Below are positions 25,519-34,374 of a DNA stretch of 64,000 nt, in pieces; positions within the stretch are counted from its first letter, which is position 1; every line of letters begins with the position of its first letter. The DNA is from Ancylobacter dichloromethanicus (GTDB taxonomy: Bacteria; Pseudomonadota; Alphaproteobacteria; Rhizobiales; Xanthobacteraceae): contig NZ_JAHBGC010000029.1 in NCBI RefSeq assembly GCF_018390645.1, positions 124,001 to 188,000 of the forward strand. The letters run 5' to 3'. The translations under genes and the position numbers were made by a program. A model generated the notes under the pieces. The model did not search any database and was not told the DNA's origin. It saw only the letters and a program-made list of their open reading frames with translations.

Positions 25519-27090
25519 CTAGGCCGTCCGCCGCGTCAGGGCGACGGCGAGGGCGGCGGCGAGAAGCACCGCGCCGAGCACCGCGAAGGTATCGGAAAAC
25601 CCCATGATCAGCGCCTGCTGGGCGATCAGCTTGCCGAGCAGCACCTCGGCCTGGTGATGGGCGTCGGCCGGGTTCGGCATGCCGTGATCCATGAAATAAT
25701 GCTGCATTCGGTCGAGGAAGCCGCGCACCGTCTCGCCATAGGGCGTCACCGACTGGCCGATGATGTTGGAGTGGAACTGCTCGCGCTTGCTGATGATGGT
25801 GGCGAGCACGGCGGTGCCGATGGCGCCGCCGAGACTGCGCATCATGTTGAACAGCCCGGAGGCCTGGCCGGAGAATTCCGCCGGCATGCCGAGCATGGTG
25901 ATGCTGGCGAGCGGCGAGAGCACGATGGCCTGCCCCAGCGCGCGCACGATGTTGGTCATCATGAGCTGGTCGCCGCCATCGTTGAAGCTGAGATGGGTGT
26001 TCATGAAGCAACTGGCGGCGAACACGGTCAGCCCGACGATGACCATCAGCCGCGAGTCGATCCGCTTCATCATCACCGGCACGAAAGGGATGATGATGAG
26101 CTGCGGCAGCCCGACCCAGGCGAGCACCGTGCCGATCTGCTGGGCGCTGTAGCCCTGCACCGTGTCGAGATAGGTGGGCAGCACATAGACCGAGCCGAAC
26201 AGCGCGAAGCCGACGATAGTATTGGCGATGATGCCGAGGGCGAAATTGCGCCGGCTCAACAGCCGCAGCTGCAGGGTGGGCTTTTCCACCCTGAACTGGA
26301 TGACGATGAAGACGGTGAGACAGAAGGCGGCGATGAGCGAGAGCCGGACGATCAGCGGCGAGCCGAACCAGTCGTCCTTGTTGCCCTCGTCCAGCACGGT
26401 CTGCAGACAGGCGAGGCCGACCGCCATGAAGCCGATGCCCCACCAGTCGCCCTCGCGCAGCAGGCCGAGATTCATCCGCCCGCGCTCCAGCGTCGGCACC
26501 AGCAGGCCGAGCATCACCGCGCCGGGAATGAGGTTGATGAAGAAGATGGTCGGCCAGCCATATTGCTCGGTCAGGTAACCGCCGATGGTCGGCCCGATGG
26601 CCGGGCCGAAAGTGGCGGTGAGGGCGAAGGCGGCGAGGCCGATGGGGCGCTGGTGCACCGGCAGGCGCGTGAGCACCGCGGTGAAGGCGAGCGGGATCAG
26701 GCAGCCGCCGAAGAAGCCCTGCAGCCCGCGCGCGGCGATCATCTGGTTGAGATCGGTGGCGAAGGCGCAGGCCATCGAGAAAACCAGGAACAGCGAGGTC
26801 GAGCCGAGGATGAAGCGGCGGAAGCCGAACACCCGGGTCATGTAGTCGGTCAGCGGGATCATGATGATCTCGCCGATCAGGTAGGAGGTGGAGATCCAGG
26901 TCCCGTTGTCGGAGCCGGTGCCGATGCCGCCCTCGATCTGCGGCAGCGAGGAATTGGTGATCTGGATGTCCAGCACGGCGATCAGCGCGCCGAGCAGGCA
27001 GCCGAACACGGCGATCCAGGTCCGCACGCTGGCGCCCTGCGGCAGGGGGGAAGCGGCGGCCGGCACGGCAGCAGGGGCGACGGTGTTCAT
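25519..27090 (-). CDS. emrB: DHA2-family multidrug efflux MFS transporter (EmrB type)
   Basis: A 523-residue MFS permease with 14 predicted membrane helices. Motifs ALIAVLDIQITNSSLPQIEGG (motif D1), STSYLIGEIIMIPLTDYM and RGLQGFFGGCLIPLAF (motif B) with GLAAFALTATFGPAIGPTIGGYL (motif C) mark the DHA2 drug/H+ antiporters. It should export hydrophobic drugs or organic acids with the adaptor EmrA. AGGAG precedes the ATG at 27090. It follows emrA by 55 bases in the same direction. Confidence 0.9.
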   Translation of the reverse strand: MNTVAPAAVPAAASPLPQGASVRTWIAVFGCLLGALIAVLDIQITNSSLPQIEGGIGTGSDNGTWISTSYLIGEIIMIPLTDYMTRVFGFRRFILGSTSLFLVFSMACAFATDLNQMIAARGLQGFFGGCLIPLAFTAVLTRLPVHQRPIGLAAFALTATFGPAIGPTIGGYLTEQYGWPTIFFINLIPGAVMLGLLVPTLERGRMNLGLLREGDWWGIGFMAVGLACLQTVLDEGNKDDWFGSPLIVRLSLIAAFCLTVFIVIQFRVEKPTLQLRLLSRRNFALGIIANTIVGFALFGSVYVLPTYLDTVQGYSAQQIGTVLAWVGLPQLIIIPFVPVMMKRIDSRLMVIVGLTVFAASCFMNTHLSFNDGGDQLMMTNIVRALGQAIVLSPLASITMLGMPAEFSGQASGLFNMMRSLGGAIGTAVLATIISKREQFHSNIIGQSVTPYGETVRGFLDRMQHYFMDHGMPNPADAHHQAEVLLGKLIAQQALIMGFSDTFAVLGAVLLAAALAVALTRRTA

Positions 27091-27145
27091 CGCGGTGCTC
27101 CTTGAAGCTCGATGTCGAGGGCGTCGGCTCGCGGATCGGCGAGCT

Positions 27146-28420
27146 TCAAGAAGCCGGCTTCTGAACAGCCGGCCCGGGTGAGGCCGGGTTGGGTGAGGCC
27201 GGCTTGGGCGTGCCCGGCTTGGGCGTGGCGGCGGCCGGCGCCGCGGCCGCGTCGCCGCCGGTGCGGATCGTGGTCTCCACCGACATGCCGGGCCGGATGA
27301 GGCCGGCGAGCGGGTCGGTCGGGTCGAGGTCGATGCGGACCGGGATGCGCTGCACGACCTTGGTGAAGTTGCCGGTGGCGTTGTCCGGCGGCAGCAGGGC
27401 GAATTCCTGGCCGCTGGCCGGGGCCAGGCTGGTGACGAAGCCGTGCACCGCGGCGCCGGGGAAGGTGTCGACGTCGATCGTCACCTTCTGTCCGGGCTTC
27501 ACATCGGTGAGCTGCGTCTCCTTGTAGTTGGCGATGATGTAGGTGGCCTGCAGCGGCACCACGGCGAGCAGCTCATTGCCGGGCTCGACGAACTGGCCGA
27601 CCCGCAGCGTGCGCGCGCCCACCACCCCGTCCACCGGGGCGACGAGCCTGGTGTAGCCGAGATTGAGCGCGGCGGTCTCGCGCACCGCCTCGTTGTGGGC
27701 GAGGCTGGCCTTCGCCTCGGCGAGCTGGGCGGTGAGGGTGGCGACCTGCTTGTTCGCCGCTTCCAGCGCCGCCGTGTCGCGGGCGAGCTGCGCCTGCGTC
27801 TGGCGGATCTGCGAGACCGCCTGCTCGGCGGTCTGGACCGGGCCGAAGCCGTCACTGGCCAGCTTGCTGAAGCGGGCATCGTTCTGCTGGGCGAAGGTGA
27901 CGGCGGCCTTGTCGGCGTCGGTCTGCGCCTTCGCCTGGGCAATGACGGCCTGCTGCTCGTCGAGCTGCGCGGCGCGGTCGTCGATGGTCGCCCTGGCCTC
28001 GGCGACATCGGCCTCGGCCTGGTCCAGCGCCGCCTGATAGTCGCGCGGGTCGATGACGGCGAGCACCTCGCCCTTGTGGACCTTCTGGTTGTCGGTGACG
28101 TTGACCGTGGTGAGATAGCCCGAGACCTGCGGCGCGATCGGCACGATGTCGGCCTGCACATAGGCGTCGTCGGTGGTCACGTTGAAGCGCCAGTCGGTCC
28201 AGTATTCGTAGAAGGCGGCGCCCGCGCCCACAAGCAGCAGCGCGGCGGCGGCCGCTTCAAGCAGGCGGCGCATGGTCAGGCGGCGCGCCGGCGGTGTCGG
28301 CGCGGAAAAGTCCGGCAGGGCGGGAATCGGCACGGCCGGCGCCGAAACGTCGGATCGGGCGTCCGGCGGCGTCGCGAGGGGGCGGGCGTCGAGTTTGGCG
28401 GGGTCGGTGGCGATAGTCAT
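27146..28420 (-). CDS. emrA: EmrA-type membrane fusion protein (HlyD family)
   Basis: A 424-residue periplasmic adaptor. One N-terminal transmembrane helix (residues about 50-70) is followed by TDDAYVQADIVPIAPQVSGYL (the EmrA lipoyl half-motif), a long coiled-coil hairpin (about residues 110-230) and the second lipoyl half LGYTRLVAPVDGVVGARTL. The C-terminal tail is a Pro/Lys/Ser repeat (KPGTPKPASPNPASPGP), low in complexity. ATG 28420 is favoured over 28432 because GGAGG lies 5 bases upstream of it. It bridges EmrB to an outer-membrane channel that is not encoded here. Confidence 0.9.
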   Translation of the reverse strand: MTIATDPAKLDARPLATPPDARSDVSAPAVPIPALPDFSAPTPPARRLTMRRLLEAAAAALLLVGAGAAFYEYWTDWRFNVTTDDAYVQADIVPIAPQVSGYLTTVNVTDNQKVHKGEVLAVIDPRDYQAALDQAEADVAEARATIDDRAAQLDEQQAVIAQAKAQTDADKAAVTFAQQNDARFSKLASDGFGPVQTAEQAVSQIRQTQAQLARDTAALEAANKQVATLTAQLAEAKASLAHNEAVRETAALNLGYTRLVAPVDGVVGARTLRVGQFVEPGNELLAVVPLQATYIIANYKETQLTDVKPGQKVTIDVDTFPGAAVHGFVTSLAPASGQEFALLPPDNATGNFTKVVQRIPVRIDLDPTDPLAGLIRPGMSVETTIRTGGDAAAAPAAATPKPGTPKPASPNPASPGPAVQKPAS

Positions 28421-28432
28421 TGCCGCCTCCAT

Positions 28433-28814
28433 GGCGCGAGGAGTGTGGCGGCAGGGTGCGCCGCCCCGGGCGCCGTTTCTTCCCTTGCGCCACGTCTATT
28501 CCTCAAATGCACCGGCCCCCCGGCACGTTTTACGTGGGGCGTGCCGGCCCGGTCCGCAACGGCCCGCATATACCAAGGTATGGGGCTGGCAAACTCATCA
28601 TATAAGCGCTGAAACCCTCGTAGAATGGAGCCGAACGGGCACGCCTCTACTCTGGACACATCGCCAGCCGATGTCTGGTCGGGCTGAACGGGAGATGAGG
28701 TCGACGCAATATTTGATCCGGCGTGTCGTGTACCACCGCGTCAAATATTGGGCCGGTCCTTCCGGACGGAACGTCCAGCGGCTTTTCCCTTCGCGGACCC
28801 TCGGAGTCCAGGCC
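28433..28814. promoter_or_regulatory. Divergent promoter region of emrAB and the araC-type regulator
   Basis: About 380 bases between two divergent units. It holds ATACC-AA-GGTAT (28570-28581) and, closer to the regulator, perfect 10-base arms CAATATTTGA (28707-28716) and TCAAATATTG (28741-28750) 24 bases apart. Such spaced AT-rich inverted repeats are plausible regulator sites. No gene is supported in this stretch. Confidence 0.5.
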
Positions 28815-29753
28815 ATGTCGATCCACGTTTCGCCGCTAGCCAGCCATTTCCGCTCGCGCGCCGTCGAGGCCCTGTCGCCCGCCGCCGGCCTTTATGTCGT
28901 GCCGACGCGCCCTGTCCCGGCGCAGCCCTCGCAGAATACGGCCTCGCCGGAGGGCCTTGCCATTCGCCTCGGCCATATGGGCGTCGTCGTGGCGGTCACC
29001 GCCCCCGTCCCCGCCACGGGCGACACGTCGGCGCCCGTGCCGCCCGTGCCGCGCGAGGTGCGGCTGGTTGCGGACGGTGCCGACACCATCCGCCTCGAAG
29101 TTTCCCCCGAGCGCCTGGCCCGCTGCACCGAACTTCTTGCCAGCGTCGCCCGCCCGCAGGGGGCGGACACGAGCGATCCGGTGGTGCGGCGCCTGTCGCA
29201 GGCGCTGGAAGCCGCCGAGCGCGGCGAGCGCGACCATGGCGGGCTGTATGCCGACGCGATGCGCCTCGCCATCCTGGCCCGGCTGCTCGGGACCCCCTCC
29301 CGCATGGAGGCCGCGGCCGATGGCATGCCGGGGGCTGGCACGGAAGGGCCGGGCCTGCTGCGCGAGGCCCCGGCCCCGCAGGACGAGCCCGCCGCCCGGC
29401 GCCGGCTGAAGTCCGGCCTGCCCAAATGGCGCCTCAAGCGGGTGACCGCCTATGTCGAGGAAAATCTCGGCGAAAGCGTCACGCTGGCCGGCATGGCGGA
29501 GGCGGCGGGGCTGAGCCGCATGCACTTCGCCGCCCAGTTCCGCATCGCCACCGGCCTGCGCCCGCACGACTATCTGCTGCGCCAGCGGATCGAGCGCGCC
29601 CAGGCCATGCTGCTGGAGACCCGCGACCCGCTGGTCGAGATCGCGCTCGCGGTCGGCTTCCAGACCCAGGCGCATTTCACCACGGTGTTTCGCCGCTTCG
29701 TCGGCGACACCCCCTATCAGTGGCGCTGCGCCAATCGCGCCGCCCGCCACTGA
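28815..29753 (+). CDS. AraC-family transcriptional regulator
   Basis: A 312-residue protein whose C-terminal 100 residues form the double helix-turn-helix of AraC/XylS (KRVTAYVEENLGESVTLAGMAEAAGLSRMHFAAQF, then DPLVEIALAVGFQTQAHFTTVFRRFVGDTPYQWR). The N-terminal 200 residues are alanine/proline rich with no recognised sensor fold. The open frame begins far upstream, but ATG 28815 has a GGAG site and the residues before it look non-coding. It is divergent from emrAB, which it likely controls, and is followed by a strong terminator. Confidence 0.87.
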   Translation: MSIHVSPLASHFRSRAVEALSPAAGLYVVPTRPVPAQPSQNTASPEGLAIRLGHMGVVVAVTAPVPATGDTSAPVPPVPREVRLVADGADTIRLEVSPERLARCTELLASVARPQGADTSDPVVRRLSQALEAAERGERDHGGLYADAMRLAILARLLGTPSRMEAAADGMPGAGTEGPGLLREAPAPQDEPAARRRLKSGLPKWRLKRVTAYVEENLGESVTLAGMAEAAGLSRMHFAAQFRIATGLRPHDYLLRQRIERAQAMLLETRDPLVEIALAVGFQTQAHFTTVFRRFVGDTPYQWRCANRAARH

Positions 29754-29812
29754 CCGGCCCGGTCTTCGCCTTTCGGTTCCCCAAGGCCTTCTTCCCCGGA
29801 GGTCCACCTCGA

Positions 29813-29844
29813 AACCCCGGCTCTCGCGAGCCGGGGTTCTTTTT
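29813..29844 (+). terminator. Intrinsic terminator after the araC-type gene
   Basis: AACCCCGGCTC-TCGC-GAGCCGGGGTT is a perfect 11-base stem with a 4-base loop followed by CTTTTT on the + strand, 60 bases past the stop codon. This is the clearest rho-independent terminator in the window. Confidence 0.9.
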
Positions 29845-29879
29845 GTCTGCGTCTCTACTTTCCGCTTCCGGCCGCCGCG

Positions 29880-30425
29880 TCAGGCCGTGCCGCGCCCGCC
29901 GCGCGGCGAGGCCATGCTGCCCCAGACGCCGTCGCGAAACACCAGCGCGTGGAGCAGTGCCGCGGCGAGGTGGAGGAGAAACACGGCGAACAGCGCCAGC
30001 GCCAGCACCGTGTGCGCCTCCCGGAGCCACGCATAGACCATGACGTCCTGCGGCAGGATCGGCGGCAGTTCGAGCGTGCCATACAGCACGATCGGCGCGC
30101 GGGCGGCCGAGAGCATCGCCCAGCCGACCAGCGGCACGGCGAACATCAGCCCATAGAGCACGATGTGGGAGGCGTGCGCCGCGACGCGCAGCGGGGCGGG
30201 CATGTCCGCCGGCAGCGGCGGCGGCGGGTTGATCTGGCGGTTCGCCAGACGCACCGCGACCAGCACCAGAATGGCGATGCCGAGCGGGCGATGGATCGAC
30301 AGCAGCCAGTGATAGTCGCCGAGGGAGGAGACCATGCCGATGCCGATGAACAGCATGGCGAGGATCATCAGCGCCATCAACCAGTGCAGCAGGCGCGAGA
30401 GGACGGGAAAGCGCGGGCCGTTCAC
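29880..30425 (-). CDS. Cytochrome b561
   Basis: A 181-residue di-heme membrane cytochrome of the bacterial YceJ/CybB type. Four helices carry the heme histidines: LSRLLHWLMALMIL in helix 1, WLLSIHRPLGIAILVL, AAHASHIVLYGLM, and REAHTVLALALFAVFLLHLAAALLHALV. It passes electrons from the quinone pool to periplasmic acceptors. Its start overlaps the stop of the upstream catalase-like gene (ATGA), so it is probably the electron donor or quinol-side partner of that peroxidase, a pairing seen in many proteobacteria. Confidence 0.9.
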   Translation of the reverse strand: MNGPRFPVLSRLLHWLMALMILAMLFIGIGMVSSLGDYHWLLSIHRPLGIAILVLVAVRLANRQINPPPPLPADMPAPLRVAAHASHIVLYGLMFAVPLVGWAMLSAARAPIVLYGTLELPPILPQDVMVYAWLREAHTVLALALFAVFLLHLAAALLHALVFRDGVWGSMASPRGGRGTA

Positions 30426-31561
30426 GGTTCACCTCCGGTTTTCGGAAGGTCGGCCGCCGCCGGGCGGGCGGGCGGGGGCTGGACCTCGCTCGGCGTCTTC
30501 GGTTCGCCAGCGCGGCGGGTGAAGGACACCGAATAGGCCGCCGAGCGCGCGCTCAGCAGCGGGTCGTCGGACGCGGCGATGCCGTCGGGCAGCACCAGCG
30601 GGTCGTAGTTGATGTCGCGGCAATTGCCGGGGCCCTCCGCTTCCACATGGTCGAGGGTCAGCGTGCCGGCATCGACCTGTTGGCGCCCGGCCGGCCACGG
30701 CAGCGTCGCGTCGCCGGTCGGGTCGCCGGGCTGTCCCACCGTGACGACGAAGCGATAGCGAAGCGGGCCGGCGTCGAGGCGGGCGACGAGGTCATCGAAA
30801 AGGTAGTTGGGGTCGCGCGCCCCGGCCGGCGGCGGGGTCTGCGCGACGAAGGGGTCGAGGGCGACCATCGACCAGCGCACCGGCGTGGAGCGGCCGGCGG
30901 CGTCGACGAAGCGGAAGGCGTCGAGCCCGTTGTAGCTGGCATTGGCGAAGCCGGTCGAGAACGGCCGTGCCCGGATGAGGGCAAGGGCCCGCGCCGTTTC
31001 GGGGTGGGCGGCGAGAAAGTCCTTCATCCGCGCGGGGTCCGGCTTGCCGGTGCCGGGATCGGCGGCGGAAGCGGCCATGAGCGCGTAAAAGCCTTCCGCG
31101 TCTTTCACCGGAAAGACCGGGATGTCGTTCATGCCGGTGCGCCACTCCTCGCCGCCGGCCGGGCGGAAGCTGAGCGCGAGGCTGCGCACCTCGGTCCCGT
31201 TGTCGGGCAGGAAGGGCTTGCCGATGCCGACGGCGAAGCGGCCGATGACGGGGACGCTGCCCGGCGCGAAGACGGCGGCGCGGGACAGGCGGGCGCCGAG
31301 ACCGTTGCTGGCGAAGGTGCCGGTGACGCACACGCCCTTGGCGTGGTTGCGGCGAAAGCCCGGATGCACGCCGTTTATGGCCTGGAAACGGTCGATGATG
31401 CGCGTCTGGGTGAGGGCGCCGGGCGACAGCAAGCCGCCGGTATAGGCGAAGGCGCCGGCCACGCCGGCGATCACGAGGCCGGTCGCGCCGAGCCCGGCAA
31501 GGACGCCGGGGCCCGGCGGCCACGGCCAGTAGCGGCCATGGGCCGATTTTTTCAAAGTCAT
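30422..31561 (-). CDS. srpA: Catalase-family peroxidase (SrpA type), membrane anchored
   Basis: A 379-residue mini-catalase. An N-terminal transmembrane segment (GVLAGLGATGLVIAGVAGAFAYT, residues about 19-41) places the heme domain in the periplasm. The catalase distal histidine is His73 in NHAKGVCVTGTF; later motifs ALSFRPAGGEEWRTGMNDIPVF and RDPNYLFDDL fit the catalase-related peroxidases. The protein is shorter than true catalases (about 480 residues or more) and probably works as a peroxidase. It is the first gene of an operon with cytochrome b561, which could supply electrons. The start at 31561 was chosen because the longer frame adds unlikely residues. Confidence 0.85.
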   Translation of the reverse strand: MTLKKSAHGRYWPWPPGPGVLAGLGATGLVIAGVAGAFAYTGGLLSPGALTQTRIIDRFQAINGVHPGFRRNHAKGVCVTGTFASNGLGARLSRAAVFAPGSVPVIGRFAVGIGKPFLPDNGTEVRSLALSFRPAGGEEWRTGMNDIPVFPVKDAEGFYALMAASAADPGTGKPDPARMKDFLAAHPETARALALIRARPFSTGFANASYNGLDAFRFVDAAGRSTPVRWSMVALDPFVAQTPPPAGARDPNYLFDDLVARLDAGPLRYRFVVTVGQPGDPTGDATLPWPAGRQQVDAGTLTLDHVEAEGPGNCRDINYDPLVLPDGIAASDDPLLSARSAAYSVSFTRRAGEPKTPSEVQPPPARPAAADLPKTGGEP

Positions 31562-31766
31562 CCGATCGAACTCCCGGGTGAGAGGCCGTGACCGGAACAT
31601 GCCGGCACGGGCCGCCGCGTCGCGCGGGCGACGCACGACGGCACGTCAGCAGAGGAAGGGGAGGCCGCCGCAGTCTATCCGGTTCGAACGAGCCGCGATC
31701 GCCGCCGTGCGCATCGGCATGGGCGGCGCGGCGGGAGCCCCGCCCCCACCTGCCGCCCCCTGCGGC

Positions 31767-32921
31767 TCAGGCGGCGATCTCGTCCACCAGCCGCGCCAGC
31801 ATCAGGTCGCAGCGGGCGAGCTGGTCGCGGCTGACATATTCGTCCGGCTTGTGGGCGTCGCGTATGTCGCCCGGCCCGCACACCACGGTGGCGATGCCGA
31901 GCCTTTCGCGGAACAGCCCGCCCTCGGTGCCGAAGGCGATCTTGCGCAGCGGCCCGGCGCCGTTGAGGCGGCGCACCATCGCCACCACCTCGGCCTCGGG
32001 CGGCGTCTCCAGCCCGGGATAGGCGTTGACGATGTCGACCGAGACCCCGGTGCCGGGAAAGCGCGCCTGCGCCTGCCGGGTCAGCTCGGCCGCCCTGTCG
32101 AACAGCCGGTCCATCAGCCCGGCCGGGTCGTCGCCCGGCAGGTTGCGGATCTCGAAATCCACCGTGCAGGCGTTTGGCACGATGTTGAGCGCGGTGCCGC
32201 CGTGGATGGTGCCGGCATGGACGGTGGTGAAGGGCACGGCATAGGCGTCGTCCTGCGGGCCGGCGACCAGTTCGTCCTGCAGCGCCCGCATCGCGCCGAC
32301 CATGTCGGTGGCGAGATGGATGGCGTTGAGCCCTTCCGGCGCGTGGCTGGAATGGCATTCCCGGCCCCGGCAGGTGACGCGCGCAGCCAGCTTGCCCTTG
32401 TGGGCGACCACGGTCTCCAGCAGGGTCGGCTCGCCGATGATGCACAGCGCCGGCAGGTCTGGCGCGCCGGCAAGCCGCTCGATCAGCCCGCGCACGCCGA
32501 CGCAGCCGATCTCCTCGTCATAGCTGAAGGCGAGGTGCAGCGGCCGATTGAGCCGCCGCGTCGTCGCCGTCTCGGCCGCCGCCAGCGCGCAGGCGAGAAA
32601 GCCCTTCATGTCGCAGGTGCCGCGTCCCAGCAGCCGGTCCTCGCGGGCGGTGAGCCGGAACGGGTCGGTGCTCCACGCCTGCCCCTCCACCGGCACCACG
32701 TCGGTATGGCCGGAAAGCAGCACCCCGCCGCCGCCCTCCGGCCCGAGCACGGCGTGGAGATTGGCCTTGGTGCCGGCCGCGTTGGGCACCAGTGCCAGCC
32801 GCGCCCCCAGCGGCGCCAGCAGCGCGCGCACATAGTCGATCAGGGCGAGGTTGGACTCGCGGCTGACGGTGGGAAAGGCGACCAGCCGTTCCAGCAGGTC
32901 GATCGAGCGGGAAGAGGTCAT
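31767..32921 (-). CDS. argE: ArgE/DapE-family deacylase (acetylornithine deacetylase-like)
   Basis: A 384-residue M20-family zinc peptidase-fold enzyme. Metal and catalytic residues are in SGHTDVVPV (His72, Asp74), GTCDMKGF (Asp104), SYDEEIGC (Glu136-Glu137), IGEPT and the C-terminal AHKPDEYVS (His). FGTEGGLFRERLG fits ArgE proteins, which remove the acetyl group from N-acetylornithine. The neighbours (Rieske oxygenase, LysR, ureido hydrolase) are not arginine-biosynthetic, so the substrate could be another N-acyl amino acid. It lies 140 bases downstream of the oxygenase gene on the same strand. Confidence 0.82.
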   Translation of the reverse strand: MTSSRSIDLLERLVAFPTVSRESNLALIDYVRALLAPLGARLALVPNAAGTKANLHAVLGPEGGGGVLLSGHTDVVPVEGQAWSTDPFRLTAREDRLLGRGTCDMKGFLACALAAAETATTRRLNRPLHLAFSYDEEIGCVGVRGLIERLAGAPDLPALCIIGEPTLLETVVAHKGKLAARVTCRGRECHSSHAPEGLNAIHLATDMVGAMRALQDELVAGPQDDAYAVPFTTVHAGTIHGGTALNIVPNACTVDFEIRNLPGDDPAGLMDRLFDRAAELTRQAQARFPGTGVSVDIVNAYPGLETPPEAEVVAMVRRLNGAGPLRKIAFGTEGGLFRERLGIATVVCGPGDIRDAHKPDEYVSRDQLARCDLMLARLVDEIAA

Positions 32922-33061
32922 GGGCGGCCGTCGGGCTGGGCGGGGGGAGGCGCTCGCCCGCAGGATGAAGCCTCGCCGCCGATCGGCAAAACAGCAATTT
33001 CCATAAAGCTGGATAGGAAAAGCTGAAGGTGTCGGCCGCGACCGGCCGGTCCCGCCACCGT

Positions 33062-34273
33062 TTACCCGGCGGCGCGGGCGAAGCTGCGCTCGAAACCGGC
33101 GGCGCGTTCGGCGATGTACCGCATGAAATCGTAGATCGGCCGTTCCAGATAGGAGAGGTGGCCGGCGCGGGCGCGGTCCGCCTTCATGCCGCGGAACACC
33201 TTCTCGGTGCAGCCGCGATCCTCCTCGTTCACCTCGTCCAGCAGGCCCTTGAGCGTGGCGAGGTACGCGTCGACTCGCGGATCGGCCATGAAGTCGGGCG
33301 AGAGGCCGCCGCCGAACAGCAGCGCCACCTTGTCCGGGCCCTGCGGGTGCAGCGAGAGATACCAGAAATAGCCCGGCGTCAGGGTGATGAGGTGGCTGGG
33401 GTAGAGCGCGAGCAGCGCCGTGGTCTTGCGCCAGTGGCCTTCCAGCCGCGTATTGGAGGGATGTGCGTTGCCGATCGGCAGCGAGGCTTCCTTGGTGATC
33501 CAGTGGTAGTTGAAGGCCGGCAGGCCCGGCGGGCACTCCATCTCCTCCAGCTTCGAATGGCCGCCGACGGTGGCGGCGTGGCACACCGGTAGGTGGTAGC
33601 TTTCCATGAAATTCTCGGCGAGCACCTTCCAGTTGGTGTCCCAGACATGGGTCTCGCGGAAGCACTCGACATAGTTCTCCATGCCGTAGGGGGCGATCAT
33701 CGCCGCCAGCGGGGCGAGCGTCTCGGCCACCGGCGGCAGGGCGTCGTCGAGCGTGACGTAGATCCAGCCGAGCCACTCCTCGCAGCGTATGGCGGGCAGG
33801 GCGTAGTCCTCCTTGCAGAAGCCGGTGGTCTCGGCCATGAACGGCGCGCCGCGCAGCCGGCCGTCGAGGCCATAGGTCCAGGCATGGTAGGGGCAGACGA
33901 TGGCGCGGCGGTTGCCCGTGCCCTCCAGCAGGGTCGACATGCGGTGCAGGCAGACATTGGAGAACGCCCTGAGGGTGCCGTCGCGGTCGCGCAGCACCAT
34001 CACCGGCTGGCCGGCCAGCTCATGGGTCAGATAGTCGCCGGGCTCGCCCAGCGAACTCGCGCGGCCGACGCAGATCCATTCGCGGGCGAAGATGGTCTCC
34101 AGCTCGCGGGCGAGGAAATCCGGGCTGGTATAGACGCTCGGCGGCATCGCCCTCGCGTCCTCGAACGGACGGCCGGCGGCGGCCAGCAGCTCGGCGCAGG
34201 GGTTCTCGGCGCGAGGTTTCTCGGCTGAGCCGGGAGCGAGGGGCATGACGGCGATCCTGTCGTCGAACGGCAT
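33062..34273 (-). CDS. Rieske non-heme iron oxygenase, alpha subunit
   Basis: A 403-residue ring-hydroxylating-type oxygenase. The [2Fe-2S] Rieske ligands are Cys108, His110, Cys127 and His130 (VCLHRMST, VCPYHAWTYG). The mononuclear iron site is formed by His227 and His232 (ESYHLPVCH) and probably an Asp near residue 388 (IYDFMRY). The residue three before His227, which bridges electron flow between subunits, is Glu224, not the Asp of aromatic dioxygenases. A Glu here is known from carnitine oxygenase CntA and relatives acting on quaternary amines, so such a substrate is a reasonable guess. No beta subunit or reductase lies nearby. An ATG at 34246 with AGGA upstream is an alternative start. 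It is divergent from a LysR gene. Confidence 0.88.
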   Translation of the reverse strand: MPFDDRIAVMPLAPGSAEKPRAENPCAELLAAAGRPFEDARAMPPSVYTSPDFLARELETIFAREWICVGRASSLGEPGDYLTHELAGQPVMVLRDRDGTLRAFSNVCLHRMSTLLEGTGNRRAIVCPYHAWTYGLDGRLRGAPFMAETTGFCKEDYALPAIRCEEWLGWIYVTLDDALPPVAETLAPLAAMIAPYGMENYVECFRETHVWDTNWKVLAENFMESYHLPVCHAATVGGHSKLEEMECPPGLPAFNYHWITKEASLPIGNAHPSNTRLEGHWRKTTALLALYPSHLITLTPGYFWYLSLHPQGPDKVALLFGGGLSPDFMADPRVDAYLATLKGLLDEVNEEDRGCTEKVFRGMKADRARAGHLSYLERPIYDFMRYIAERAAGFERSFARAAG

Positions 34274-34327
34274 GGCGCCGTGGCAAGGGCTTTGACGCAG
34301 ACTGGACCCGTCCTAACATAGACAAAA

Positions 34328-34350
34328 GCTCGATTTTCCGAGCATCGAGC
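34328..34350. promoter_or_regulatory. Overlapping inverted repeats between the Rieske and lysR genes
   Basis: GCTCGAT at 34328-34334 and ATCGAGC at 34344-34350 are perfect arms. A second pair, GCTCG (34328-34332) and CGAGC (34339-34343), is nested. The element lies midway in the 101-base divergent region, where a LysR regulator would bind to control both directions. Confidence 0.5.
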
Positions 34351-34374
34351 CAGGTAAAACATGGTTTGCGGCTG

